From the NCBI GenBank assembly GCA_964469155.1, contig CAYXXU010000003.1, positions 1 through 64,000 of the forward strand: 64,000 nucleotides of DNA. The letters run 5' to 3'. Under the pieces are notes generated by a model, which saw only the letters and a program-made list of their open reading frames with translations, was not told where the DNA came from and searched no databases. Both the position numbers and the translations under genes were made by a program. Origin of the DNA: CAIWKO01 sp964469155 (GTDB lineage Bacteria > Bacteroidota > Bacteroidia > Bacteroidales > CAIWKO01). Position 1 is the first letter of the stretch. Every line of letters begins with the position of its first letter. This document shows positions 29,215 through 37,507 of this stretch, piece by piece.

Positions 29215-30005
29215 TAAACGAGCCAGGAGAGCAATAAATTTCCTGAATTTTTCCGAAATAAATAAACTTCCTGAACCGGATGCATAGTTGTTTGACCTAT
29301 TGATATACTCTACAGGCGAATAACAGTTTTGAATTAAAACAGAGTTTCCTGAAAGTTCAATGAATATCTTCCGCGGGACAATAGAGAACCATATTTGGTT
29401 CAGCATTGTACCTCCATAGGTTCAAAGGAAGACCTCAGAGCTTCAAGCGAGCACCTATAAGCTTTAAGCGAGTACCTCGGAAGATCAAACGAAGTAAAAA
29501 AGGTTCTCCGTTGAAGCAAAAAGCTTCAAGGGAAAACCTCAGAGCTTTAAACGAGTACCTAAAAGCTTCAAGCGAGCAGCTCTGAGCTTCAAACGAAGTA
29601 AAAAAGGTTCTCCGTTGCAGCAAAAAACTTCAGGCGAGCACCCCGAAGGTACTCCTTTGAACCTAAAGAGGTCCAAGGTTGTAGTAAAATGGTTCAGTTG
29701 AGAACTTCAATGGTTCAAGGGAGTACTTCATGTGTTTAAGGGAGAACTTCCGAAGTCCATCTGAGTACTTCCGAAGTCCGCTTGAGTACTTCATTTGTTC
29801 AGCGGAGTACTTAAACGATCTACTTTATGGTCTATATACAGTAATGCCCTCAAAAGGCTTTCAGACACTCAAGGCACTTTAGGCACAACATACTTCAGGC
29901 ACTTCTCAATGACATTTGCCAAAATAGCATTGACATTTGTCGTTTTGCATTTTATAAGATATTTGTTTACTATTTTTGCATGGAAATTCACATTCACAAA
30001 CATTT
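29215..30005. repeat. 791-base intergenic dominated by a 21-22-nt tandem array
   Basis: From about 29409 to 29812 the sequence consists of roughly 19 degenerate units with a 21-22-base period. Each unit has an ACCT or ACTTC start, a TTCAA core and a GCGAGT/GGGAGT end. Late units read ACTTCCGAAGTCC-GAGT at exact 21-base spacing (29746, 29767). Two near-identical blocks containing AAAAAAGGTTCTCCGTTG occur 100 bases apart (29496 and 29599). On the minus strand the array stays open for 62 codons with a 7-residue period, but nothing else indicates a gene. A further TATTTTTG promoter element lies at 29971-29978. The region 29215-29408 shows no gene. Confidence 0.7.
29971..29978 (+). promoter_or_regulatory. 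-7 element before the mqo-like gene
   Basis: TATTTTTG matches the TAnnTTTG consensus, with TTTG about 23 bases upstream at 29944-29947. The expected transcript start near 29985 lies after an in-frame ATG at 29976 and before the ATG at 30006, deciding the start in favour of 30006. Confidence 0.5.
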
Positions 30006-31346
30006 ATGGCAGAAAACCGCAAATTCGAACTGATTATCGTAGGGGGTGGCATCAGTGGCACCGCCATGCTTTATACGCTTAGCAAATACACAGATCTGAA
30101 GAGTGTTTGCATTATGGAGAAATACCAGGGATTTGGCACCGTCAACTCATCGCACCTGATGAACAGCCAGACCCTGCATTTTGGCGATATAGAAACCAAT
30201 TATACCCTGGCAAAAGCCACCACGGTGAAACGCAGCGCCGATATGGTGAAGAACTACCTGGAAGCCGAAAAGACAGCCAAGCCGGAAGTGAAGCTGTTCA
30301 GTAAATATAGCAAGATGGTGATGGCCGTGGGCAGCAAACAGGTGAAGGAACTGGATGCACGTTACGACTCGTTCAGTAAGTTATTTCCCAAACTGCGAAA
30401 GATCAGCCGCGAAGAGATAGGCAAGTTAGAACCCCGTGTGGTGGAAGGCCGCGACCCCCATGAGGAACTGCTGGCCCTGGTAACCGAAGACGGCTACACG
30501 GTTGACTTTGGTGACCTGAGCCGCAACTTCCTGAAGAATGCACAGGCCCTGAACCCTGAACTTGAAATTTTCAACGAGACCAAACTAACTAAAATTGAAG
30601 ACCTGAAAACCAGCTACCGCCTCGAAACAACCCGGGGAGTGTTTGAAGCCGAGGTGGTTTTGATATGCGCCGGCGGACACAGTATTGTGTATGCCAAATC
30701 GCTGGGTTATGGGAAACATTTTGCTATACTTTCGATGGCCGGAAGTTTTTATACCGCCCCTAAAGTTTTGAACGGAAAGGTTTATACCATGCAACAGGAA
30801 AAACTACCCTTTGCAGCCATTCACGGCGACCCCGAGGTTCATAATGCAAACATCACCCGTTTCGGTCCGACCGCAAAAACCATTTACCTGCTGGAGCGCT
30901 ATAATTACCCAACCTGGTTCGAGTATCTCAAAGTTTTCGGTTTCACCCCCAAAGCCATTCTTACCCTGCTTAAAATTGCTTCCGACTGGACCATTATGCA
31001 ATACCTACTGAAAAACTTTGTGTATGATATGCCGTGGATTGGCAAACGTTCGTTTCTGAAAGAGATCAAAAAAATTGTTCCCAACATCAAACTTTCGGAG
31101 ATAAAATATGCAAAACATGTTGGAGGCACACGTCCCCAGATCGTGAACAACGACCTGAAGAAACTCGAGATGGGTGAAGCCAAACTGACCGGGCGCAATA
31201 TCATATTCAACATCACCCCTTCTCCCGGAGCCTCTACCTGCCTGGGAAATGCCTACAACGATACTCAAACCGTTATGGGATTTTTCGGAGGGAAATACAC
31301 CTTCGACAAGGCTGCGTTTGAGAATGACCTGCTGGATAAGGAATAG
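30006..31346 (+). CDS. mqo: Malate:quinone oxidoreductase-like FAD enzyme
   Basis: A 446-aa flavoprotein. ELIIVGGGISGTAML is the FAD-binding GxGxxG motif, and NSSHLMNSQTLHFGDIETNYT is the family-typical stretch after it. The C-terminus contains HVGGTRPQIVNND and the TPSPGASTCLGNAY signature seen in malate:quinone oxidoreductases, membrane-associated enzymes feeding electrons from malate into the quinone pool. It is shorter than canonical Mqo (about 490-550 aa), so a related 2-hydroxyacid:quinone oxidoreductase remains possible. It stands alone, bounded by repeat-rich gaps. Confidence 0.75.
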   Translation: MAENRKFELIIVGGGISGTAMLYTLSKYTDLKSVCIMEKYQGFGTVNSSHLMNSQTLHFGDIETNYTLAKATTVKRSADMVKNYLEAEKTAKPEVKLFSKYSKMVMAVGSKQVKELDARYDSFSKLFPKLRKISREEIGKLEPRVVEGRDPHEELLALVTEDGYTVDFGDLSRNFLKNAQALNPELEIFNETKLTKIEDLKTSYRLETTRGVFEAEVVLICAGGHSIVYAKSLGYGKHFAILSMAGSFYTAPKVLNGKVYTMQQEKLPFAAIHGDPEVHNANITRFGPTAKTIYLLERYNYPTWFEYLKVFGFTPKAILTLLKIASDWTIMQYLLKNFVYDMPWIGKRSFLKEIKKIVPNIKLSEIKYAKHVGGTRPQIVNNDLKKLEMGEAKLTGRNIIFNITPSPGASTCLGNAYNDTQTVMGFFGGKYTFDKAAFENDLLDKE

Positions 31347-31491
31347 ATTTGGGATTTGGTCATTCATTGTCATTTATTGTCATTGATTGTCATTAAATAA
31401 TCTTTGATCATTTTGGGACTTGGGTCTTGGGACTTGGATCTTAAGATTTAGGACGTCAAAGATTATTCACGCCCGTTTCGCCAAATATTAC

Positions 31492-31499
31492 TATCTTTG
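31492..31499 (+). promoter_or_regulatory. -7 element supporting a TTG start
   Basis: TATCTTTG fits TAnnTTTG and lies 14 bases before the TTG at 31514. It leaves a leader of under 10 bases and no ATG is available, so TTG is the likely start of the helicase gene. Confidence 0.5.
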
Positions 31500-31513
31500 C
31501 AATAAAACCACTC

Positions 31514-32725
31514 TTGAAATTCAACGAATTCGGTTTCGATCCCAGGCTGATGGAAAGCATAGATGCCCTCGGATATAAAGAAGCCACTCCCATACAACAA
31601 CAAGCCATTCCTTTTATCATGCGAGGCCACGACCTCTTAGGTTCTGCGCAGACCGGTACAGGTAAAACCGCTGCCTTTTTGCTTCCGGTGATCAATAATA
31701 TTATCACCGCTCCCCCTCTCGATGGCATCAGGGCCATGGTGATTGTCCCCACCCGCGAACTGGCGGTTCAGATAGACCAGCAAATGGAGGGATTTTCTTA
31801 TTTCACCCCGGTAAGTTCCATGGCCATTTATGGTGGAACCGACGGCATCACCTTTGAAAGAGAAAAGCAGGCCCTGACCGACGGGGCCGATGTAGTGATC
31901 TGCACCCCGGGACGTATCATAGCCCACCTGAACCAGGGTTATGTAAATGTTTCAGAACTAAAATATCTTATATTGGATGAAGCTGACCGTATGCTCGATA
32001 TGGGCTTTTATGACGATATCATGAAAATAGTCAGTTTTCTTCCCGAACACAGGCAAAACATTATGTTTGCCGCTACCATGCCGAGGGATATTGGTATACT
32101 GGCACGTAAAACTCTGGTGAACCCAAAAGAAGTAAACATCTCCATTTCAAAGCCTGCAGAAAAAATATTGCAGTTGGCCTATTGTGTTTACGACACCCAA
32201 AAGATACCCCTAACCGTTCATACATTAAGCTCAAAGAATATTAAGAGCGTATTGATCTTTTGCTCTACAAAAAGCAGCACCAAACAGCTCAGCCGCGAAC
32301 TGAAACAGGCAGGCATTAAGGTGGCAGAGATACATTCAGACCTTGATCAGAAAACCCGGGAAGAAGTGATGCTTAGTTTCCGTAATCATAAGACCACCGT
32401 GCTGGTGGCTACTGATATCGTTTCGCGAGGTATTGACGTGGAAGACATCGACCTGATCATTAATTACGACGTTCCTAACGATGGGGAAGATTATATTCAC
32501 CGCATCGGTCGCACTGCGAGGGCTGAATCGGATGGAGTAGCTATTACATTCATTAACCAGCAGGAACAACAAAAATTTGCCGATATAGAAAAACTTCTGG
32601 GCGAGGAGATCCCCAAAGGCAAGATACCACAGATATTTGGTGAGGGTCCTCTCTATGAACCCCAGAAGAACAGGCGCAGGCCACCACATCGCACCAACAG
32701 GCCCGGCAACTTTAAAAAACGCTGA
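31514..32725 (+). CDS. DEAD-box ATP-dependent RNA helicase
   Basis: A 403-aa helicase with Q motif (GYKEATPIQ), motif I AQTGTGKT, PTREL, DEAD, the motif III variant AAT (FAATMPRD), SRGIDVEDI and HRIGRTARA. The short basic C-tail (KNRRRPPHRTNRPGNFKKR) probably binds RNA. It is a second RhlE-like paralogue in this window, less similar to the 17129 gene outside the motifs. The gene starts with TTG, supported by the promoter position, and ends about 90 bases before the tRNA genes. Confidence 0.92.
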   Translation: MKFNEFGFDPRLMESIDALGYKEATPIQQQAIPFIMRGHDLLGSAQTGTGKTAAFLLPVINNIITAPPLDGIRAMVIVPTRELAVQIDQQMEGFSYFTPVSSMAIYGGTDGITFEREKQALTDGADVVICTPGRIIAHLNQGYVNVSELKYLILDEADRMLDMGFYDDIMKIVSFLPEHRQNIMFAATMPRDIGILARKTLVNPKEVNISISKPAEKILQLAYCVYDTQKIPLTVHTLSSKNIKSVLIFCSTKSSTKQLSRELKQAGIKVAEIHSDLDQKTREEVMLSFRNHKTTVLVATDIVSRGIDVEDIDLIINYDVPNDGEDYIHRIGRTARAESDGVAITFINQQEQQKFADIEKLLGEEIPKGKIPQIFGEGPLYEPQKNRRRPPHRTNRPGNFKKR

Positions 32726-32772
32726 ACCATTCAGGTATAAATCTCTTTTTTAGAAAAATATCGGCCAATTAT

Positions 32773-32802
32773 TTTGCAGAGTTCGATTTTTTACTACTTT
32801 TG
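32773..32802 (+). promoter_or_regulatory. tRNA-Leu operon promoter
   Basis: TTTG at 32773-32776, an 18-base spacer and TACTTTTG at 32795-32802 match the Bacteroidetes promoter closely. The expected transcript start is just ahead of the first tRNA at 32814. Confidence 0.65.
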
Positions 32803-32813
32803 CACTCCACTTT

Positions 32814-32900
32814 GCCCAGGTGGTGAAATTGGCAGACACGCTACTTTGAGGGGGTAGTGTCCTTACGGACGTGCAAGTTCAAGTCTTGTCCTGGGCACCA
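32814..32900 (+). tRNA. tRNA-Leu (anticodon GAG)
   Basis: An 87-nt class II tRNA with a long variable arm. The acceptor stem GCCCAGG pairs with CCTGGGC and the discriminator A is followed by an encoded CCA. The anticodon stem CTACT/GGTAG encloses TTGAGGG, so the anticodon is GAG at 32848-32850, reading CUU/CUC. The T-loop GTTCAAGTC is normal. Confidence 0.95.
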
Positions 32901-32948
32901 GGTAAAAGTAAGTTGGCTTTATTACTTTTATGTTGAATATCACAAAAA

Positions 32949-33032
32949 GCCCGGATGGCGGAATTGGTAGACGCGCTAGTTTCAGGGACTAGTATTCGTA
33001 AGGATGTGCAGGTTCGAGTCCTGTTCCGGGCA
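32949..33032 (+). tRNA. tRNA-Leu (anticodon CAG)
   Basis: An 84-nt class II tRNA with acceptor stem GCCCGGA/TCCGGGC, T-loop GGTTCGAGTCC and long variable arm. The anticodon stem CTAGT/ACTAG encloses TTCAGGG, giving anticodon CAG (32983-32985), reading CUG. Unlike its neighbour the CCA end is not encoded (CTA follows the discriminator A). Its 3' end is the probable insertion site of the accessory island. Confidence 0.95.
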
Positions 33033-33371
33033 CTATTAACAAGCTGAAAGCCGCAATTAACGCGGCTTTTTCTTTTTAGAGTATCCAAATGAGTATCCAA
33101 AATTCTGCAAAAGCTCATACGCACTCGTTTTACTCCCTCCATTCTATTTTATTCAGTTTTCTTTTTTATTATTCAATTTTAGTTCCTTCTGAATCCCTTG
33201 ATTAATCAGGTTTGTATTCAGTTATGTACAATTATGCAACTTAATGTAACTTTTACGACAGCAATGATAAATATTGTCTAAACGTGTCGAATATTGTCGC
33301 ATTTTGTAGTGAAATGTACAAGTGACTCATGACACCCATTGCATCTTTGCATAAAAAAGCGAGGAACGCAT
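33033..33371. other. tRNA terminator and left end of the island
   Basis: AAGCCGC at 33048-33054 pairs with GCGGCTT at 33062-33068 and is followed by T-runs, forming the tRNA terminator (33048-33076). After it, GAGTATCCAAA occurs twice 13 bases apart (33079 and 33092), possibly integrase arm or end sites. AATATTGTC recurs near 33269 and 33290. A promoter-like CATCTTTGCA near 33341 precedes the small HTH gene. No integrase gene or integrase remnant that I can support is present. Confidence 0.5.
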
Positions 33372-33653
33372 ATGGAAAAGATAATTGTTGCCAGTGAAGA
33401 CGATCTTAAAAGAATCTTAAGAGAAATTGTTAGTGAACTATTTCAATCCGGGAAAAAGTCGGAACTCAAAACCGAAGTACAGGATGAAGAACTGGTGACC
33501 AACCTGCGGCAAATCTCCAAACTATTCCGCTGCTCCCTTCCCACAGCTCAGAAAATAAAAAATTCAGTTCCCAAACACCTGTATGCACAGGTTGGAAAAA
33601 AATTCGCCATACGAAAATCTGTCCTGCTGAACACCTGGCCAAAAAGCTATTAG
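33372..33653 (+). CDS. Small helix-turn-helix protein, DUF3853-like
   Basis: A 93-aa protein. The N-terminal half is acidic and helical. The C-terminal half (VTNLRQISKLFRCSLPTAQKIKNSVP...YAQVGKKFAIRKSVLLNTW) has the layout of an excisionase-like winged helix in which a helix-turn-helix is followed by a beta wing. Proteins like this sit at the start of Bacteroidetes integrative elements and probably control excision or transcription. The ATG at 33372 has a GAGGAA purine run upstream. An in-frame TTG at 33339 overlaps the promoter-like motif and is less likely. Confidence 0.7.
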   Translation: MEKIIVASEDDLKRILREIVSELFQSGKKSELKTEVQDEELVTNLRQISKLFRCSLPTAQKIKNSVPKHLYAQVGKKFAIRKSVLLNTWPKSY

Positions 33654-33772
33654 GCTAAAGTCCCTGATCGATGCAAACAGAAATCTACATGCAGACAGAT
33701 GGCTCCCCACCAAAGGGTTAAGCATACTATTGAAAAGCAATTCAATTATGTTTAACCCTTATCTTTTAACAA

Positions 33773-33961
33773 ATGAAAATTCAATTTACAGTTAGTACTG
33801 ACAATATACTGGCTTTTGCCGAGGTCCTTTCTGAAGGGGAAATCAAGAATGAAATCATAGGCCAAACAGAGGATGATTGCCTAATGATTGATGTCTTCTG
33901 CTCTAGTGAAGACAAGGAACTTATTGAGGAACTCGATGAGCTCGCAGAATCTGATGAATAG
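33773..33961 (+). CDS. Small acidic protein, unknown
   Basis: A 62-aa acidic protein (MKIQFTVSTDNILAFAEVLSEGE...ELIEELDELAESDE) between the HTH gene and the primase-helicase gene. It has no motif that I recognise. Small acidic proteins of mobile elements can be DNA mimics or replication accessories, but there is no direct evidence here. The ATG is preceded by an AT-rich leader. Confidence 0.55.
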   Translation: MKIQFTVSTDNILAFAEVLSEGEIKNEIIGQTEDDCLMIDVFCSSEDKELIEELDELAESDE

Positions 33962-34012
33962 TCAAACCGACCAGCGGGAAAATCTTCTCGCTGGTCTTTT
34001 ATTTATAATTAT

Positions 34013-36187
34013 ATGGATGACCCAAAACCACAAATACTTTCCGCCACAAATAATGGCCTTTCTATCTTTGAATGTTACATTCCTGATTTAAAGAAACACG
34101 GGCCAGGAAAAAATTTCCGTGCAATCTTTCGCGATGACGGCCAGAACCCAGATGCCAAGGTGTTTTTCAATCCCCAAGGACAAGTTTGGTGTTATCATGA
34201 TTTTGTCACCGCTGAAACACTGAATCCGTTTGATTTTGTAATGAAGTTCTGCAAATGCGATTTCAAGGGAGCACTTGAAATCATTAAGCGTGATTTCAGT
34301 ATTGATAATACCATCCAGATTAAATCCGGAGCGCATCAGGACAATTCCATCAAAGATTTTGCTATCGTCCCTGGAGGTGATTTCAGCTACTGGCTTGATT
34401 TTGCTCCTGAATCTGATATGGCCAAAATCCTGAGTCGATATAATGTTCAATCGCTGCTTTCATATAAATTCAGGAAAGGCGGCAAAGACTATTCTATCCA
34501 TTCAGCAAAAGATGACCCCATATTTGCATTTCCAATTTCACAGGATTGCTGGAAGATTTATCGGCCCCTGGCAAAAGGCAAAAATGCCAAACACCTGTGG
34601 CTGGGTAAAAAACCAAATGATTATCACGACCTCTTTGGGCTGAATCAGCTCCCGGATTTCAGCGATGTCATTCTCATTGTTGAAGGATTGAAGGATGCGA
34701 TCGTTGCCAATGCCAATGGAATTACCGCGGTAGGTGCGGACCATGCCTCTACTAAACTACACGCTACAGATATCGAATCCCTTACAAAGAAATGCAAGCA
34801 TGTTTTGCTGTGTTATGATATTGACAATCCGGGAAACAAGGCTTCAGAAAAAGCAGCCAAAGAGCATAGATTGCATAGGTTGATATTGCCTGATTATCTT
34901 TTGGAGGAAGGCGGCAAAGATATTTCAGATTTCTTTTTGCGAAAACATAGTGCAAATGAAATTAGCGAGCTTATTGCCCAAACTGTTAAGCTAAAACCGC
35001 AAGCCGAAGAATCAGCACAAAAAGAAAAACCGCAACGATTATCAAAGTTTGAAAAAGTGGAAGAACTGATCAATGAAAATTTCGAGCTTCGCTTTAATGA
35101 AGTATCCAATGAAATTGAGTACCGGCGCAAGGATGACACGGAAAGCGAGTATGATGTTTTGAATGAGAATAATGTTTATCGTTTTCTCCAGCATAATAAT
35201 ATCGAATTCTCCATGGCAAAGCTAACTTCATTACTGCGTTCTGATTTTGTGAATCGTTTTAATCCTTTCCGGAATTATTTTGAACAACTTACTCACTGGG
35301 ATCCTGATGCCGATCCGGATTATATCGAAAAGTTAACCGGCTATTTGTCCGTTAGAGATGGAGAACGTTTCCCCATGCAATTTCGCAAAACACTGGTGCG
35401 TGCAGTGGCCTGCGCACTGAATGATACTATTATCAATAAGCAAGCAATGATCCTGGTGCATGAAGAGCAAAACAGCGGCAAAACAACCTTTATCCGCTGG
35501 CTGTGTCCACCAGCCCTGAATAAATATATTGCAGAGAATATTTCCACAGACAAGGACAGCTTAATCGCGCTTAGCGACAACTTCATTATCAACATGGACG
35601 AACTCGCAACCCTGTCCCGAGCGGAGATCAATACACTGAAAAGTATGTTTAGCAAGGAAACCATTAAGATTCGCCGACCCTATGACAAGAACGCTACTTC
35701 TGCCCCTCGCAGAGCAAGCTTTTTCGGTTCTACAAATAAGGCCGAATTCCTGACCGATGAAACCGGCAGTGTCCGCTGGCTGTGCTTTGAACTTACAGGC
35801 CGCATCAATTGGGATTACAAGACAGACCTTAATATTGATGATATCTGGCGGCAGGCCTATTCTTTATACATAAGTGGTTTCAAATACGAACTCACACCAA
35901 ACGAGATCAAAGCCAATGAACTGGCAAATCGCCAATACCAGGTAACCACTCCTGAACTTGAGCTTATCCAGAAAAATTACGCCCCCGGTAGCAAAGAACA
36001 GCATGATGCATTTTACCAAGCTACTGATTTTTTAAACAACCTCACTGAAAAATGTCCCACTGCTCGACTGAATCTGAACAATATCGGCAAAGCTTTAAAA
36101 ATTCTTGGTTATGAACGTGCCACCAAACGTTCTGATAAATACCCGATCAAGGGTTACTTCATCAAGTTTGCTGAAATCGGCAGTTGA
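34013..36187 (+). CDS. Primase/Toprim/VapE-type helicase replication protein
   Basis: A 724-aa replication protein of a mobile element. Residues 1-100 correspond to a CHC2-like primase N-terminus (HGPGKNFRAIFRDDGQNPDAKVFF, FDFVMKFCKCDFKGALEIIKRDF), but without the zinc-binding cysteine set. Residues about 215-310 are a Toprim domain (VEG with Glu224; YDIDNPG with Asp269 and Asp271). The C-terminal half is a VirE/VapE-like SF3-type ATPase with Walker A EQNSGKTTF (Lys490), then NMDELATLSRAEINTLKSMFS and the arginine-rich FFGSTNKAEFL region. A single-chain primase-helicase of this type initiates replication of satellites and integrative elements. An iteron-like cluster follows immediately. Confidence 0.88.
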   Translation: MDDPKPQILSATNNGLSIFECYIPDLKKHGPGKNFRAIFRDDGQNPDAKVFFNPQGQVWCYHDFVTAETLNPFDFVMKFCKCDFKGALEIIKRDFSIDNTIQIKSGAHQDNSIKDFAIVPGGDFSYWLDFAPESDMAKILSRYNVQSLLSYKFRKGGKDYSIHSAKDDPIFAFPISQDCWKIYRPLAKGKNAKHLWLGKKPNDYHDLFGLNQLPDFSDVILIVEGLKDAIVANANGITAVGADHASTKLHATDIESLTKKCKHVLLCYDIDNPGNKASEKAAKEHRLHRLILPDYLLEEGGKDISDFFLRKHSANEISELIAQTVKLKPQAEESAQKEKPQRLSKFEKVEELINENFELRFNEVSNEIEYRRKDDTESEYDVLNENNVYRFLQHNNIEFSMAKLTSLLRSDFVNRFNPFRNYFEQLTHWDPDADPDYIEKLTGYLSVRDGERFPMQFRKTLVRAVACALNDTIINKQAMILVHEEQNSGKTTFIRWLCPPALNKYIAENISTDKDSLIALSDNFIINMDELATLSRAEINTLKSMFSKETIKIRRPYDKNATSAPRRASFFGSTNKAEFLTDETGSVRWLCFELTGRINWDYKTDLNIDDIWRQAYSLYISGFKYELTPNEIKANELANRQYQVTTPELELIQKNYAPGSKEQHDAFYQATDFLNNLTEKCPTARLNLNNIGKALKILGYERATKRSDKYPIKGYFIKFAEIGS

Positions 36188-36475
36188 CCTTACTACATTA
36201 CAACAAAGCTTTAAAAGACTCGATTATCAATATTTTCATTGTAGTAACCATTTATATTCAACCTTACTACAGGTTTACTACATTACTACAAAAGAGGCGA
36301 AATTGTAGTAAGGTAGTTATGTAGTAGGTGGGTTTAGTTAGATTTCTTTACTCATCAAATTATCGGCAGCAAATTGCAAAAGGTGCCAGAAATTTGATAA
36401 TAAAAAAATCTTTAATCTTAAAACGAGGCATCTTCCTAAATTAATAAATTGTAAATTAGCATAAAACAACAATTT
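36188..36475. repeat. Iteron-like TTACTACA cluster, candidate replication origin
   Basis: Directly after the primase-helicase gene the octamer TTACTACA occurs exactly six times on either strand: 36190-36197, 36264-36271, 36275-36282 and 36283-36290 on plus, 36240-36247 and 36304-36311 on minus, plus a 7-of-8 copy at 36320-36327. The flanks are AT-rich. This is what an initiator-binding origin of a mobile element looks like, so I infer that it is the element's ori. No gene is seen. Confidence 0.6.
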
Positions 36476-37081
36476 ATGGGAGCAAATTACAACAAAATCC
36501 TTTCAAGTTTAATTCTATTTAAAGAAGAGTTAAGGGCAATTGATGAAAAGAAATTTCATGATTTAATTACTGTTCTACAAGAATATAAAATATGTATTGA
36601 TGATGAGAATTGGAATATCCCTGACAAAAAAGAATTAGCAGAAAAATTAAACATTTCCTATTCAAAATCTCTTCTATTATTTAAAGGATTATATGAAAAA
36701 TTTCTTGAATACTACTCTGATAATATTTTAGAATTCAATGAATTTGAGCAAGAGATTCATATTCATATTCCTTATGAAGAGGAAGAAAAGGACCTACTGA
36801 AAAGAAATCCAAATTATTATTTTAAAAACTCCACATACTTAAAAGTCAAATTACCATTTATTCCGAGAATTGGAGAAGAAATATCTCTTGATTTTATTGA
36901 AAGTGGATTTGGAGCAAATAGAGGCTATGTCCATAATGTACGTCATGTGCTGATGGGTAAAAGACAGATCATCGAAATTATTGTGCATCCATCAGAAGAT
37001 TATTATCACAAATGGAAGAAAATGGAAGAAAAATTCAAAGAACGTCAATTATGGTTAAAAAGGATAAAGTCTGAGAAATGA
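36476..37081 (+). CDS. Hypothetical protein, AT-rich island gene
   Basis: A 201-aa protein that I do not recognise. Residues 48-75 (NWNIPDKKELAEKLNISYSKSLLLFKGLYEKFL) could form a helix-turn-helix, followed by acidic stretches and a beta-rich part (TYLKVKLPFIPRIGEEISLDFIES), and a basic C-terminus (KWKKMEEKFKERQLWLKRIKSEK). It lies after the iteron cluster and is therefore probably part of the mobile element, perhaps a regulator. Confidence 0.6.
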   Translation: MGANYNKILSSLILFKEELRAIDEKKFHDLITVLQEYKICIDDENWNIPDKKELAEKLNISYSKSLLLFKGLYEKFLEYYSDNILEFNEFEQEIHIHIPYEEEEKDLLKRNPNYYFKNSTYLKVKLPFIPRIGEEISLDFIESGFGANRGYVHNVRHVLMGKRQIIEIIVHPSEDYYHKWKKMEEKFKERQLWLKRIKSEK

Positions 37082-37507
37082 TGAATCCAATGGCATAATT
37101 GCAGTTAAAAATCGAGGAGATTGAAAACATAACCAAGGTTAATTAAGAGGAATATTGGATAGCACTTAATTTTCTGTCAGCTTTCTATAGTTAAACCTTG
37201 CTTTTCTCTAACAGCTGTTGGAGAAATAATAAGCCTCTTCATTAGCCCTAAAGAAATGATGACTTGTCACAAAGTTGGTTAAAATTTGTAACAAAAACAT
37301 AAACACCCTCAAATTCACTTTGTTCATTATTTCCTCTGTTCACGTTTCGTGAACATTTAAAGAATTTGCACAACTTATGAGTTTCACTTTGTTTTCTCCA
37401 AATTTTACTTTTGCAAAACTCATCTTTCTGAAAAATGTAATATATCAAAAGGATCTTTAGTATAAAAACAGCAATTTTGTTTTAAAAATTCATAAAACAT
37501 TTGCAAA
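37082..37507. promoter_or_regulatory. 426-base control region with palindrome and promoter element
   Basis: A perfect 19-base palindrome, TGTTCACG-TTT-CGTGAACA, spans 37337-37355. About 50 bases downstream a -7 element TACTTTTG lies at 37406-37413, some 95 bases before the ATG of the next gene. The arrangement suggests an operator for a dimeric regulator. The rest is AT-rich and holds no supported gene. Confidence 0.5.

Noticed and set aside
29435..29623. 62-codon minus-strand frame with heptad repeats (SLEAFRY, SFKALRF)
   Set aside because: Its periodicity comes from the 21-nt DNA array; it has no promoter, no ribosome-binding site and nothing beyond the repeat.
32879..33142. Minus-strand 87-codon open frame across the second tRNA-Leu
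   Set aside because: It is antisense to the tRNA and its terminator; the protein text (NRTRTCTSLRILVPETSAS) is the well-known false translation of tRNA-Leu.
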